From: Hofstenia miamia
Taxonomy: Eukaryota; Xenacoelomorpha; Acoela
NCBI GenBank assembly: GCA_004352715.1
Contig: SCFE01000063.1
Coordinates: 1,188,460 to 1,252,459 of the forward strand
Direction of reading: 5' to 3'
DNA: 64,000 nucleotides
In this document: piece by piece, positions 11,452 through 24,737 of the stretch
Layout of the letters: every line of letters starts with the position of its first letter
Numbering within the stretch: the stretch's first letter is position 1
Position numbers and translations under genes: made by a program
The notes under the pieces: model-generated
The model's database searches: none
Seen by the model: only the letters and a program-made list of their open reading frames with translations
Told to the model about the DNA's origin: nothing

Positions 11452-12967
11452 GAACATGTTAAAACAATATTCAAAGTAAAGATCAGTTCCTTTGTTAAAA
11501 ATAGGTTATGCAAAAGCAATTTATTCGTTGAAATTACAATTTGTAATACTATAATTTGAAAAAAGGTCATATTAAGAAGAGTTTGTAAGCATGATTTATG
11601 GTTCGACACAACGGGCGTTCCAATCTCTACCAGTGACCTGACAAACATTAGCACAGCAATTAGAACCCGCACTACATACTTCTCCAATACCTACGCACCC
11701 ATATGTTGAGAATATGTTAAAGGATTCTATCAAAACCAACAAAATAAGAAGAAATTGAATCGTATAGCACTTCATCTTTCCCTAAATATATTCCAAATCA
11801 ATAAAATATGAATTACAATCATGAGTAAAATGGACATGTATTCTTAAGATATAATTTTCATACAAATACATTTTCATGTGTAGCTCAAACAAATATATTT
11901 TTACTATATATCTAAAATCAAAGCTAGATATTTGAGAAAAATGTAAACATGTATTGCTTAATTGTAATTTATATATTTAACAATATATTCTCCAAACAAA
12001 GTTAACTATTTCTTCTTGTGAATAAAGGTGTCTATATTTTCTTGTATTAGAATGGCAATCTTATTCCGTAATACTGTTCTAGGAATATATCACAGAGACA
12101 ACATTGAATTTAATGATTTTTTCCGGGATTTTGCTAGATGATATGAAAAAAGTCATAATTTGCCAAAAAAGTAGAAAAATATATTCAATTTTATTTAAAA
12201 TACAATTAGAAAATATTAATGTATTTGTACAGCACTTTGTCAAATTGAAATGCATGCAAGAAGAACAGAGAGACTTACGTGGAAATTCAATCTCAAACTA
12301 AAACACTTTTTGTTGGAATTGATTGAAATATATTGTGTATACATTTTTTAAAACCTAAGATAGATTTAAAAATAAACTTTGATGATACAAAGACAAAGGT
12401 CATGTAAAGGTAGAATAATATATCTGTGCTGGTTGTTTTTATTGTTCAGTCTAAGTGTTTTCGGTTTTCACCTTGTAGTGTAAATATATAGACATCAATT
12501 TTGGATATAATACCAGGTTTTTGATATAAATAGAAAACAGTTTTAGAAAGGTTTAATGCCAAGAATGTGAGTGAACATATTATTTTGCTTGTAAATTACT
12601 ATGCAAAATACTCACGTTTTTTCTACGAAATGGTAGTTAATATTAATGTTGTTACCTTTCCTGCAATGAACTGTTTACAATATATAAACTGAATGGAGTT
12701 GTAGTTGTATGAAGAACTTGGAAACACAAATGCTAGTGTACCAAATATGGTTTAATAGCTAACATCGAATCTGTGGTCGATGTCAGAACAGTAAATAATC
12801 GAACCTCCAGTAATTAATTAGAGCATTGAGCAGCAAAATAAGCGGATTAAGTAAGCCTTGATTCTAAGACCAATTACACGTACTCGTGGAACACACTTGA
12901 ACTACAAATAACGATAATGTCCGGCTTGCCCATTGGCAGAATTTCGTTCCCCACCCCACGATAATTT

Positions 12968-12985
12968 TCGTGGGGATCCCCACGA
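12968..12985. repeat. Perfect 18-bp GC-rich palindrome
   Basis: TCGTGGGGATCCCCACGA is its own reverse complement. A third half-site, CCCCACGA, lies immediately to the left, so two alternative hairpins are possible. Related GC-rich blocks (CCCCATGGAGATTCTC, CCCACGGATCTCC) occur near 13650-13690, suggesting the two ends of one short element. Confidence 0.8.
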
Positions 12986-15245
12986 CACTAAAATGCAAAC
13001 ATATATGTACATATTTACTAGCAATTTTGCTTATTGCTTTTGCCTAATGTAATTTCATATATTCCCATATTTCACAGCTTTTGTCTTGCATCTATGAACC
13101 CCTTTGCAATAACAGGCTCATAAACACGTTAAACCACTGCTGCGTGTTGTGCACATGACACAGTATGAGCTTGTCTGGTTTACTGCTACTAACTGTATCA
13201 GCCCCTAAAATAGTTTCAAATTATACCCACTCCCAACTTTCTTATATAAGTTTAGTAGAGCGAACAAGTGTTAAAATGATGTGAATTTGGTGGCTAACCA
13301 GTTATAACGGAATTATCTGAATTCTTGAAAATGGTATATTAAACTTTACTTGTTGTTATCACTATTTACCATGAATAGTGAGAATAACAACACGTTTATT
13401 TTTATTAATCACGATAATAATGTAGGAAACTGAATTGAAATAATAAACAACAAAATATGTAGAAATACTTTGATTTAGAATATATGTAGATATGTTTCTT
13501 ATTCTAATTAATGATGAAGATTGTGGAAAGATACTGGTCCCTCAGGATATTTTTCAACCCCTTAAATTTATGGCAGAATAGAATGTAAAATTAAAATACT
13601 TGCCCCACCAATCTCCACGAAAACCATGGAGCGAACATTCAACCTCACCCCACCCCATGGAGATTCTCATGGGCCCACGGATCTCCACCACACTGGACAA
13701 GCTTGGATAATGCACTGCATCGAGAGTTCTCGAGCTACACACAATTAAACTGCTAAAGTTTCAACAATTACCAAAAGATCAGTAATTAACTGCAGGTTTT
13801 TTTAAAAATACGAACTATCGAAAAAAGAGTTTTAAAAAAGTTTGCTTAGGATTAGGATTAAGCTTCTATAATGAAATAAATGCACAATGTTAGATGACGT
13901 TCAGTTTACGTGACGTCACATAAACTGTTGTTTAGAACAATTAAATCAGAGTCCTTGACCTTGAACGAAGCCTTTTAAAGTCTATACTAGCACGTCACAA
14001 AACTTGTACACTTTTTTGTAAACAATTAAACACTATCTATAATCTATACTAATTATTTAATGCAGCAAAACAACTATACCTGTACGACATTAGCTTAATT
14101 CCCGCGTTTCTCATCTGTACTAATTCAAATATTTAAAAGTATATATTGTCAAACGATTGGTTGGATTTGGAGACTTATAATTATAACAAAACGATTTATA
14201 TTGAATTTTCATTATCGAATTAACTAAAATAATTAAATCATAGCTACAATTAGCCTCAACAATTAGAAATATGATGGGGGTAGGTCAAATGGGAAAGGAA
14301 AATTTTTACACAATATATGAAAAGGCAGGGGTGGATCTAGAAATTTCTGATGGGGGTACTGCGTACTGATGCTCTTAATCTCTATTCTTGCATAATATTT
14401 CTAATTCTAGATTTCACTAAATTTTGATTCTTCATACATTTTTCTACATGTTATGATAACAATTTTAAAGGTTTTGATAATGTTCTAAAGTTAGTTAGGA
14501 CTTTCTACTATATTGAATTTAATACATAGACTTATAATTTTGCTGTATTATTTTTTTGCATTGATTGATTGCTCAATCTTTGGCATTAATTTTTTCTGTA
14601 ACATTTAGTAATTACAATTTCAAATTTTTTAGGATCCAAACTTCTGCCATGTAGAGCAAAACACTAAAATGAGGGAGATGATGAAATCCCTAATATGCTA
14701 AGTTTTTAATTGACATGGGTAATTATTTCTGCATTATAAACTGAACAATTAATGCAAAATAGTGTTCCACATTTTAATTTTTTTTAAAAATTTGTACAAA
14801 AATGCTAAAATTTAAAACATTTATGAAAATACCGTGAATACATTTTGACGATCATTCGGAAAATATGATATAAAGAATTTAATATATTGAAGAAAAAATT
14901 AAGAGATGGTGAGGGACTTTAAATGTCCCCTCTTCGTTGATATCCGCCAGTTTCCAGAATCGGAAATAGAACACATACTTTTTTAAAACATGTTGAGTTT
15001 TTCATCTAGAATGCTGATATACTTGTTTGCGTTTATCATAACAGACCTCTAACACATTACTAGCATGTACCGAAATCTGAAGCGTTGTCTCATTAATGCA
15101 GTTAACAGTTTTAAGTTGATGCAGTGTACAGGCTTATATTTCTTACAAAGTGGCGCCTTCATTGAACACTTTGATTGCGTACAATATAGTATTTGAGAAA
15201 TATCCCAATTGTGTTGACTTCATTAGTTGTTGATTGAAAGCAAAA
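12986..15245. other. Non-coding stretch with repeat fragments
   Basis: No gene is supported. The GC-rich block near 13600-13700 pairs in style with the palindrome at 12968. CAGGGGTGGATCTAG near 14328 resembles the end of a widespread class of short DNA elements, but a matching right end is not convincing. Confidence 0.45.
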
Positions 15246-15803
15246 CAGGGACGTGGCCAGCAACAAACATCTTGAGGCCTAAAGTAGTTTATAGAGACCT
15301 ATGGTTTTTTTCTAAGATTTTAGTTTATCTTTCTTGAGTGGGGGATCTATTCAGATATTTTTACAAAAATTGAAGTTTTATAAATTTCTTTTAAGGTAAA
15401 AGAATCTGAAATTTTCATATCGAGATCTGTGGGTTTTTCAAGAAAAAGTTGGAGAACAAGTCGTCCCCAGTCCTCCACCCAGTGTTAGAACCGTGCCTTG
15501 ATTTTTCGGCATGGGTACGGCACAACATGATAATCTGTAAATTTTCGTTGAATGTAAAAGGTGTCTTAGATTAAACCTCTATAAATGAAATGTTTTTGGC
15601 AGCAAATTGTTGCAATAGCTTAACAAATTGTTCAAGAAACGAAATTTTCAATGATTTTAATATGCAAACTAATAGATTTAGAAGATCCTAATAAACAATA
15701 CATTTCATTCGTTTTTAAAATGGGCACGAGCACGGCACGAAAATGTCTGCAAAATTGGGCAAAGTTCCAACATGGCCCCCATCCTTCCGCTGCCACGTCT
15801 TTG
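15246..15803. mobile_element. Putative hAT-type MITE
   Basis: CAGGGACGTGGC at 15246-15257 is matched by the inverted complement of CAAAGACGTGGC at 15792-15803, giving 12-bp ends with two mismatches. The flanks are AAGCAAAA on the left and AACAAAAA on the right, which looks like an 8-bp target duplication with a small change. No transposase ORF lies inside the 558 bp, so it would be a non-autonomous element. Confidence 0.5.
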
Positions 15804-17736
15804 AACAAAAATTTGTCTTAACTAGCATCCGCACTGAAATATTATTGGTTCTATTCACTAACTGTACACAGATTTATGTATGCGGTGTAAGCAGTTCTTT
15901 CAAATGCTTTTATAATTAATTAAATACCAAAGCTTGGTGGATTTTAAGTGAAATTCAAAATATTGGATTGGCTAATATGCTTAATATATTCTTAGAAATG
16001 TGTAAGATTATTTGACAAAGTTTGAAAATTTAACAAATATTTAACAAATCTTTGCAAGGTTTGGCTGCACTCCATTTTGCTTCCTCAAGGGGGTGGGGGA
16101 GATTGCAGTTCAAATTTGATAAATCTCAATGCAATTTTGATGGACTTCTCTAAAAGTATATTTTTTAATTTTTTGGTCCCTTATTCCCATTATGAAAGCA
16201 TTCTATAAGGGTTTTTCTTGCATTTTTTCATGATCAATGAGATTTAAGGTTTTGCCTTTAAGCATGTAAAGCAAGTAGCACAATCTAGCAAACAATAATA
16301 AGTTTGAAATGGCAAACTTCTGAACCAATTTAGTTGGAATTTTCGTTCAGAACTAATGGAAAATGAGTAGACACTTGCAGTGTTGACCATTTAAATAAAT
16401 CGTTTAAATCAATCATTTGATTAAATGCAACAGTCAATTAAACGATTTCGTTTAAACTTCGTTTATTTGACAGGCTTTGTCTAAACGGCGGGTTGAGGGC
16501 ATCTACAATGTAGTAAAAATGCAATAAATAGCAAAAATAGCATATTGAAACTTAACGGATTGCCTTTAATCAATTTCTATAAGATGAACAATTTAAGGCA
16601 AAAGCATAAATTTATCATAAGTTTTTTAAATTTGAAAAATCAGATATTATTGTCTAGGCATATGTTGCAAAACTCCTTCTATAGTAATTCAAACCAATCT
16701 CTTAGATGTTAAGGTTTTGTAGATATATCAAGCGAACACCATTGCTGGTCTGCAATATCGTATAGAAAACTGGCCTCAACTGGACAATTTTCTAGAAGAA
16801 GCAGCTTTGAACTATTTTCTGAAAATACTCAACTTCTGCTCAGAATAGTTGAAAGGTAGTTGCCCAGAATGTTCCCCAGCTAACTGCTATAGGTCATTAC
16901 CTAAAGGCTTCAATCTCATCAAATAGAAACAGGATTTCAATGGATACTATATGAAATAAATTCAAGTTAGAACCTAAGCAGACGATAGATTAATTGATTT
17001 GAATTTACCTACCTTTTGCATAAGTAATAGTTTGAACGCAGTTTGTTTATTAAAATTAGTTTAAATTATCGTTAAATTAGAATTTTATAGTTTAATTGAA
17101 TTTAAACAGTTAAATGTCATTGAAATGGTCAACACTGGACACTTGGCTGAAAAGGTTCTTGTTGGATGGGGAGGTTATAGGAGGTTTGATTAGTAGTCAC
17201 TGTAACTAATTTTAAAGCTGGGGATTCTTTATCTGGTGTACTTACAGGTTTTGGAAAATTCTGTACAAGCCGGTTTTTAATCTAAAATATTAAAAAGTGA
17301 AATAATTTTTTGAATATTTTCGCAATTAATAGTAATATTTAATATTCATAAATTATTTAAGAACATACATTTAAAAAATTAAGCAAATGCTACCTTATTT
17401 ATCAACATAGAAAGGATTATTAGGAACTTAAGCCGACAATGAAAAATTAATTTAATCTTAAGCATTATTTGGAAGAAAAAATTTAATTCCGATTAAAATC
17501 TCAAGAAATTTGAATCATTTTAATTGCACACCACTAAGCGCAGGAAGACTAAATTGATTTGCTTCAAAATAAGTGTTGTGCGATAATTCAATTTGTAAGT
17601 TCATTACATGCTTTACAAAAAAAAGAGAAATAGCGCGATTTAATTCGAAACAATTCTATTCAGAATAATTATGAATAAAATAAAATAAAAACAAATTATC
17701 AAATAAAAATGGGTGAATATAATGTAATTTATAAGA
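15804..17736. other. Non-coding AT-rich stretch
   Basis: No ORF, RNA gene or mobile element is supported here. Near 16380-16480 and 17080-17160 there are repeated AAT/GTTTAAA-type words (for example around CGTTTAAA), which may be an old short repeat. Confidence 0.45.
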
Positions 17737-19463
17737 TCACTGGCATTGCAAATACACATTATTTCTCAGATTCTCTTTCAGTATTTTATTAAATAATTTT
17801 AATTTAGGTTGATATCTTATATCATTGTCTAAGGCATTCCACAATTTGATTATATTTAAGCTAAAGGAACTTTCCCAGAATTTAGTGCTATTTTTTAGTA
17901 TTGATGCCGCTTTATTACCTCTGTTGGAATTTATGGAATAGATTTAAAGATTGAAGTCTTATAGTTTCATATGGAGGTAAAATGTTTAATTGTTTCATTA
18001 TGTAATTTACTGATTCATGTTTTGGGATACTATACATAGTACGAATCGCCCAATTGATTGTTTCAGTCAGCTTCTTTTTGTGTTGGGTAGATAGACTGAT
18101 GAATAGAAATGAACAATAGTTCAAGTGTGACAGTACAAAGGCATGCAAAACTTCAACATGTACAGATAGATGCCTCATCGCGTACAAGTAGCGGATTCAC
18201 TTGTGCATTTTACTAATTTTGTTCTGAAAAAATTTGGTGAAAACTAATTTATTATCAATATCCACACCTAGGTAATTTATGTTGGTTTGACTATCNNNNN
18301 NNNNNNNNNNNNNNNNNNNNNNNNNNNNNNNNNNNNNNNNNNNNNNNNNNNNNNNNNNNNNNNNNNNNNNNNNNNNNNNNNNNNNNNNNNNNNNNNNNNN
18401 NNNNNNNNNNNNNNNNNNNNNNNNNNNNNNNNNNNNNNNNNNNNNNNNNNNNNNNNNNNNNNNNNNNNNNNNNNNNNNNNNNNNNNNNNNNNNNNNNNNN
18501 NNNNNNNNNNNNNNNNNNNNNNNNNNNNNNNNNNNNNNNNNNNNNNNNNNNNNNNNNNNNNNNNNNNNNNNNNNNNNNNNNNNNNNNNNNNNNNNNNNNN
18601 NNNNNNNNNNNNNNNNNNNNNNNNNNNNNNNNNNNNNNNNNNNNNNNNNNNNNNNNNNNNNNNNNNNNNNNNNNNNNNNNNNNNNNNNNNNNNNNNNNNN
18701 NNNNNNNNNNNNNNNNNNNNNNNNNNNNNNNNNNNNNNNNNNNNNNNNNNNNNNNNNNNNNNNNNNNNNNNNNNNNNNNNNNNNNNNNNNNNNNNNNNNN
18801 NNNNNNNNNNNNNNNNNNNNNNNNNNNNNNNNNNNNNNNNNNNNNNNNNNNNNNNNNNNNNNNNNNNNNNNNNNNNNNNNNNNNNNNNNNNNNNNNNNNN
18901 NNNNNNNNNNNNNNNNNNNNNNNNNNNNNNNNNNNNNNNNNNNNNNNNNNNNNNNNNNNNNNNNNNNNNNNNNNNNNNNNNNNNNNNNNNNNNNNNNNNN
19001 NNNNNNNNNNNNNNNNNNNNNNNNNNNNNNNNNNNNNNNNNNNNNNNNNNNNNNNNNNNNNNNNNNNNNNNNNNNNNNNNNNCTGCTAATGGCATCGTTT
19101 ACAATGGACTGGAAGTGTCTGAGGATACAGTCATCAAGTTTTTTAATAATGTGAATTGGAACGCCATATGAACCAGCCGACTTGTTTTTCAAGCTATTAA
19201 TTGCCCGTCTAATTTTGTATAGTGAAACGCAGGAGAAATGGAAAGGCTTGCCGTCACACCATCTATGAGAACGCGTCAGTGTGGTATATCTATGAAGACC
19301 AAAATTTCCCATGTTTATGAAAGCCTTATTCAAAAATTCAACAATTTGTTTTTTGTTTGTTATTATCTGATTACCATTTCTAATTGATTGTATGTGACTG
19401 GATTTGATGGTATTTTTTGCTAAGTGTTTAATGTATTTCCATTTAGCATCAGAATCAGTGATT
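17737..19463 (-). pseudogene. Broken non-LTR retrotransposon reverse transcriptase
   Basis: Read on the minus strand from 19463, a linker typical of jockey/CR1-like polyproteins (DAKWKYIKHLAKN, then IVEFLNKAF) leads into the first reverse-transcriptase block, INSLKNKSAGSYGVPIHIIK. The palm motifs with the catalytic Asp pair fall in a 787-base gap. After the gap come INYLGVDIDNKL (the LGV motif), then SHLNYCSFLF, and a C-terminal KFWESSF...LWNALDND block. The frame is broken by a TGA at 18197-18199 and by a frameshift near 17917. The 5' part and the endonuclease are missing, as is usual for 5'-truncated copies, and the end at 17737 is followed by an AT-rich tail. It is inactive. Confidence 0.8.
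18296..19082. other. Assembly gap (787 N)
   Basis: Run of N inside the reverse-transcriptase relic, covering its catalytic core. Confidence 0.95.
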
Positions 19464-20058
19464 TAAACCACCCAGATAACAATTTTGGTTGTTTTTATGT
19501 TGTTTATAGTTGTTTCATACTTTTGGTTGTTGCAGCAACCACTAACATCATAATAACAACTTTAGTAATAAATAATCAGTAAGCAAATGCTCGGAAATAA
19601 AACTCACTTTGTTATTCTTTTTACTAGATCCTTTTAATATAAAAAAGATTTGCGAAACCTTTTTGAAATTTTAAATTTGTGAACATTATAATATACCAGA
19701 TAAGTGAATTCTCAAAATAATTTATTCATAAATATTTGGACATCTTGAAATTGACTGTTAAATAAAAAAGTTATATTTGAGCACACGATATTTTGATTTT
19801 TTAAGTTACAAACTAAATAATTTACAAATTAAATAGTTTATCAAAATTTTGTCAAGCGCGCACTAGCGATTTTTAATCTGCTCAATCGTTCATTTTAAAT
19901 GGATTTCATAAATACACAACATGTCTTACGGCAATAATTGAATTACCAAAAAGTGGTTTGAACAACTACTGGAATTAGTGGGACAAGAATAACATTATCC
20001 ACATACAAATTTTCGTAAAGAAATTTTTCTGTCTCATCGATTGGAGCCGTGTCGTGTC
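19464..20058. other. Non-coding AT-rich stretch
   Basis: No feature that I can support. Confidence 0.45.
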
Positions 20059-20066
20059 ATAGAAAC

Positions 20067-20465
20067 AAGTGGCGTCACTGAGGGGGTGCGACCGCATGCA
20101 TCGGCCAATACAATTTTTTATTCTTCAAAAATAGAAATAAAACTTAATATTAGCAATTTTAAACAATTTTGGAGCCACAATTTTGGAACTTAGAGCCTCT
20201 TGGGGCCAAAACATATCAAAATAACAATGTAATTATATAAACATAGCAAAAATTTGAGCCCCAATATTATAAACAAATATTTAATAAACAATTTTAGCCT
20301 ATTTGGAAGGCCCAATAGTAATGCAGGGACAAAATATTTAGTAAGAAGTATATAGATACACCAACGTGATTACTGAAAATTTTCTGCATAAATTTAGGAG
20401 TTCTAAGTTGGGGGCCCCGAATTGACATCCCACATCAAGCCCCTAAATTTACCGTGACGTCACTG
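20067..20465. mobile_element. hAT-type MITE with 8-bp target duplication
   Basis: The left end AAGTGGCGTCAC is matched by the inverted complement CAGTGACGTCAC of the right end (10 of 12). The flanking 8-mers are ATAGAAAC (20059-20066) and ATAGTAAC (20466-20473), a target duplication with one change. An 8-bp duplication is characteristic of hAT transposition. GC-rich subterminal sequence surrounds an AT-rich core without ORF, so the copy is non-autonomous. Confidence 0.75.
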
Positions 20466-20473
20466 ATAGTAAC

Positions 20474-21354
20474 ATGAAAAAATATCTGTTTTGCATCTTC
20501 AAAAATTAGATTATACACGCACATTTATTCTAAGCAATGTCAAATGTTGCATATACTTACATATATTATGTTTACAAATGAACAATTTAGATTTAATAAA
20601 CTAAATCCTAAATACGAGCCTTGATATCATGCAGAGAAACAGTTGTTTAAAGTAAAGTAAAAGCTCTGGTATTTAATACATGTAATAGGCTAAATAATGC
20701 CTTGATCCTTATTTCCAATAAATTCTTATTCGCGGCTCGCTTCTGAATGAATCAATGCCTCTCATCGTTACAAATTGTGCAATTAATTAATTGCAGTGCG
20801 CACGTCCATTGGAAATACTATGTTCTATTTTATGTGTCAACAATTTAATCAACGCGAAAATAGATCACGCAGGAATTTTTTAATTTCTGTGATCATTAAA
20901 TTGCTAGTGCGCGTTGACGCAAAGAAAACTCTGTGTTCAATTTTGTAAACTAAATCGTTTCGTATTTACGAAAATTAAAAATCAATAGTGCGCGCGGTGC
21001 CTTAAGAAAGTACTAATTCGAAATTGTACTTAATTTTAGATTTTTAAATTTTTGTTAAATTTGGAAGATTTTTATGCTCATTGTTATCATTTATATACAA
21101 GACATTCATTTACATCTTTAACAAATGTTTGTGTTAAATATGTTTGACAATATATGAAAGATAATGGTTTGCCCTTTATTGGGCTTGTGTTTGTTTAAGC
21201 AGCAATGCTTGAACAGTTTAGCAATATTAAATATTATTTTTCATACAGAAGAAATGCTAGAACAATCATGTGACAACATAAAACAACGTAGTTACAACCT
21301 TAAAATATTGGATTTTATTCATAAGAAGCTCTGCTTATTGTGCATAATATGTCC
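20474..21354. other. Non-coding AT-rich stretch
   Basis: Contains several GCGCAC/GTGCGC words near 20800-21000 (for example CTAGTGCGCGTTGACGC and TAGTGCGCGCGGTGC), a small GC-rich repeated motif in an AT-rich background. No gene is visible. Confidence 0.45.
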
Positions 21355-21926
21355 CAGAGTTGTAACTCGGTCGGGTTTGTGCTGTAAAGTTAAGAATGAC
21401 ACGGGCCCAGGGATCTGAAATTCCCTCAAAATCTATCAAGAATAAGCGCCAATCACTTTCATTTATACTTTAGGTGTCCCAGCGTAAACTTTAAATTATT
21501 TAGACAATACACTGGGTTTTATGTGTATATTTGAGATAGTAATGCTGCATAAGCTCGTAGCATTTTTTATGATGTAACATAAACATATATTTATTATTAA
21601 AACTGTAATACAACTATTAACAATTTAAAAATACCAATTAAAAACTTTTTCCAGCAGTGGACACATACTTATTTGAAGCCGATCACTTTTGATTTGATGC
21701 CATCACAAGTTAATTTTATTGTTTAAAAGTGCAGTTGATGCACAAATGTTTTCATTTTAGTATTTTCAATTATATGTTTAAACTTTTTATTAACAAAATT
21801 CTTATAATGGTTTTGGATATGACAGTCCCACGCCGGGTCTGGGCCTGAATATTCCCAATTGCAAACCTGCCGGGCCGGGGTGGGCTTACTTTTTTGATTA
21901 GTGGCTCAGGACCGGTTACAACTCTG
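21355..21926. mobile_element. hAT-type MITE with CAGAGTTGTAAC ends
   Basis: CAGAGTTGTAACTCGGTC at the left is matched by the inverted complement CAGAGTTGTAACCGGTCC at the right. The flanks are ATATGTCC and ATATGTAG, sharing six of eight bases. Subterminal GC-rich blocks (ACGGGCCCAGGGATC; GGTCTGGGCCTGAATATT) are also inverted relatives. The 572-bp interior has no transposase. CAGAGTT-type ends and an 8-bp duplication suggest the hAT superfamily. Confidence 0.75.
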
Positions 21927-21944
21927 ATATGTAGTTGCATTAAA

Positions 21945-21964
21945 TATATATATATATATATATA
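21945..21964. repeat. (TA)n microsatellite
   Basis: Short TA tract just right of the hAT-type MITE. Confidence 0.9.
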
Positions 21965-24737
21965 GGAAATTTTATGATAATGTTATTAACATCAATGCAA
22001 ATTACAAAGACAAAAAATTTGTAATAATCTTAAACAAATTAATTTGTATTGCTTTACTTTGACTACTATAATTTCTAGGCTTGCTACGGGCCTGAATGTA
22101 CCCATGCGCTAAAGACTTGAGTGGGTATAATGAAAACTGTCAGGAAATCTGAGTAACATAAAACTAAAAAGGAAACTTTGCTTTTCAAAAGTAACTTGGT
22201 CAAAGTAACACATGAGCTCATACACCTTTATATTTATGTCACCACAAAACGATTGACTTTAATTTTATAATCATTAAATAACACGAGAAGCTAAATGGAA
22301 AAGATAATTATGTCTTTATTCTGTAATTCTATAGCAAATTAACGTTTTATATTTGCTAAATTTTTAACAATTTTCGAAAGACTGAATTACATTTTTGAAT
22401 GCTCAAGAAATTGAGTTTGAAATCATCAGATCTGAGAGTATCTATAAATATTAAAGCTTATATAAACATCGAATAGGGTTAAGGTGTGAGAATTAACTTT
22501 ACTTTGTTCTGCAAAATTACAAAAGGTTTTCAAAGTATTTTTATAAAAACACTCACCTACTTAATAGTTTCAATTATTCAATTCTTAAAGCAAGCATTTA
22601 AACAGGTATATTCATAAACAATGTTGTGCACAATTTAGAGCTATTGAAAAAAAGTATTGGTTTGCTTTTAGTTTATACCTACTATTATTTTCTAGATATC
22701 AACTAATATCATATCAAATAATGGATTAAAACTCTAGAAAATCAACTATATAGCAGGAATACTATTAAACAGTGTGTAAATGAATTCATTCGAATATGAA
22801 TCACTGGGGTTTTAAGTTCTTATAAAGTATGGTATGGTTTTCAGTTTTTGTCATTATGCTAACTCTATCAGCTATTGACATTCGTTTTTAAGGAATTTTC
22901 GCATACGAAATATTTTTTGTGGAAGTCATTAAAAAATGTAGAGCGTTATTTAAATAACTTAAATCTATTCTAAAAAATCGGAATTTACAAAGATAAATAG
23001 TGCTTCAGTACAAATTTTCGGTGTTACTTTCGTGTATGTTCACCAATAGATGTGTTCATGGCTCCCGATTTCCAAATTGCCTAAAAGAAATTTATTAAAA
23101 GAATTTGCTCGTTTCTGAAAGTTTGAGAAACAAGTTTTAAGTGAATTTTGACGTAGGTCACCTTTGACAATCTTGGAATCAAATTGTGCGTGTAAATTGT
23201 AATGCAGAAACAAATCAATGAATGCAGTAGGCCTATATCCTGTTTAAGCACACATCATCTCATTGAATTAAATGTAAATAAAAAAAGGAACTTCAACTAT
23301 GTTTTTCCCTAAAATTCAACTAAAATAGAGATTTGAATCTGTAACTTTGCTTAAAAATGTGTACTTTTGAACAAATCATGCAAGATTGAGTCGTTCATGC
23401 ACTGCAGCCAAAAATCGACAAATATATTTTTTTCACATATATCCTCCATCTTTCGAATGATGTACTCCTTGATCATTGCCTTTAAATATTTCAAACTAAT
23501 CAAAGAAATTCGGGATCTGTATCTTGGTAGAGAATTTTTTTGCTGATTCAATCAGTATAGTCACCTGTTTTCGGAAATCAAGAAAAACATAAATACGAAT
23601 GAACATTTTATCTTAGATACGCTCGCTGGCAATTAATCCTATTTCTATGGAAATTTCACAAAATACGTAATAATTTCTTCAACACCTATAACTCACCAAC
23701 TAATAATAATTTCTAGTCTAAAAACAACGCAGTATAATGGATGGTCTTCTCTTTCATCTAGATTTTAAGACTAGGTTCGGCCAATGTTCATGTGGGGTTT
23801 TACCTACAAATGGCAAAAAATTGTTTTGTTTCTATGGAATTTAGACTACATGTACTTCATTATCTGAACGAGACATGAGAGGACTTAAATTCCAGTATTT
23901 ACAGAGGTGTATTAAAAGCTATAATAATCAAGACTTTTTACAATTATTTGGGCTCTCTGTACCTCCCCCCCCANNNNNNNNNNNNNNNNNNNNNNNNNNN
24001 NNNNNNNNNNNNNNNNNNNNNNNNNNNNNNNNNNNNNNNNNNNNNNNNNNNNNNNNNNNNNNNNNNNNNNNNNNNNNNNNNNNNNNNNNNNNNNNNNNNN
24101 NNNNNNNNNNNNNNNNNNNNNNNNNNNNNNNNNNNNNNNNNNNNNNNNNNNNCCCCCCCCCCCATTTCGTACATAGAGCATAAATCATTATTAGAAAGTC
24201 AATATCAAGGAGAACTAGAACAACAACACACCGAACTAATACATTTGAGTAAAAAAGAAGAATTTACACTTTAAGTTTTATTTCAACGTTGAATTATAAA
24301 ATTTCCTTGAAATAATATCATTCATATATAATTTATACCATTTGGAATTTCATTCATGCACTTTTCTAATAACGCAAGTGTGTGATAAATAATTATTATG
24401 AAATGGATTAGAAAGAATGAGAATGAACATATTTTCACGTCTAATTTTATAACTTGCTTATTTTCATTACAATTTGTCAGACTCTCAAAATGTATATGCT
24501 TGTGAGACTAGAAATGATAAAGGAATGATTTTCAGGGTTCGGTCTAACAAAGCTAAGAAATTGTTAACTTATTTTATTTTTTAAGCCTAGTTTTTGGTTT
24601 TTACACAACAGTATTGACATCAGATCTGTGTCGAACAAATTAATTGAACCACTACATAGTATTTTTTTTACTGATTTTTGACAAGAACAACCAATTATGG
24701 CAGTTGAAATAAAAATACATTGATAGGAAATGATTAC
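21965..24737. other. Non-coding AT-rich stretch with one gap
   Basis: No coding region is supported. GGCCTGAATGTACCCATGCG near 22090 recalls the subterminal block of the neighbouring MITE and may be a fragment of another copy. Confidence 0.45.
23974..24152. other. Assembly gap (179 N) inside a poly-C tract
   Basis: The gap is flanked by eight or more C on the left and eleven C on the right, so it sits in a C/G homopolymer that probably defeated sequencing. Confidence 0.95.

Larger units (their letters stand above)
9256..12967. other. Non-coding AT-rich stretch with TA microsatellites
   Basis: I see no gene. Open frames at 9652-9912, 10101-10412 and 11239-11687 are AT-driven, with low-complexity Asn/Ile/Tyr composition and no domain. 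Two TA microsatellites lie inside. Confidence 0.5.
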
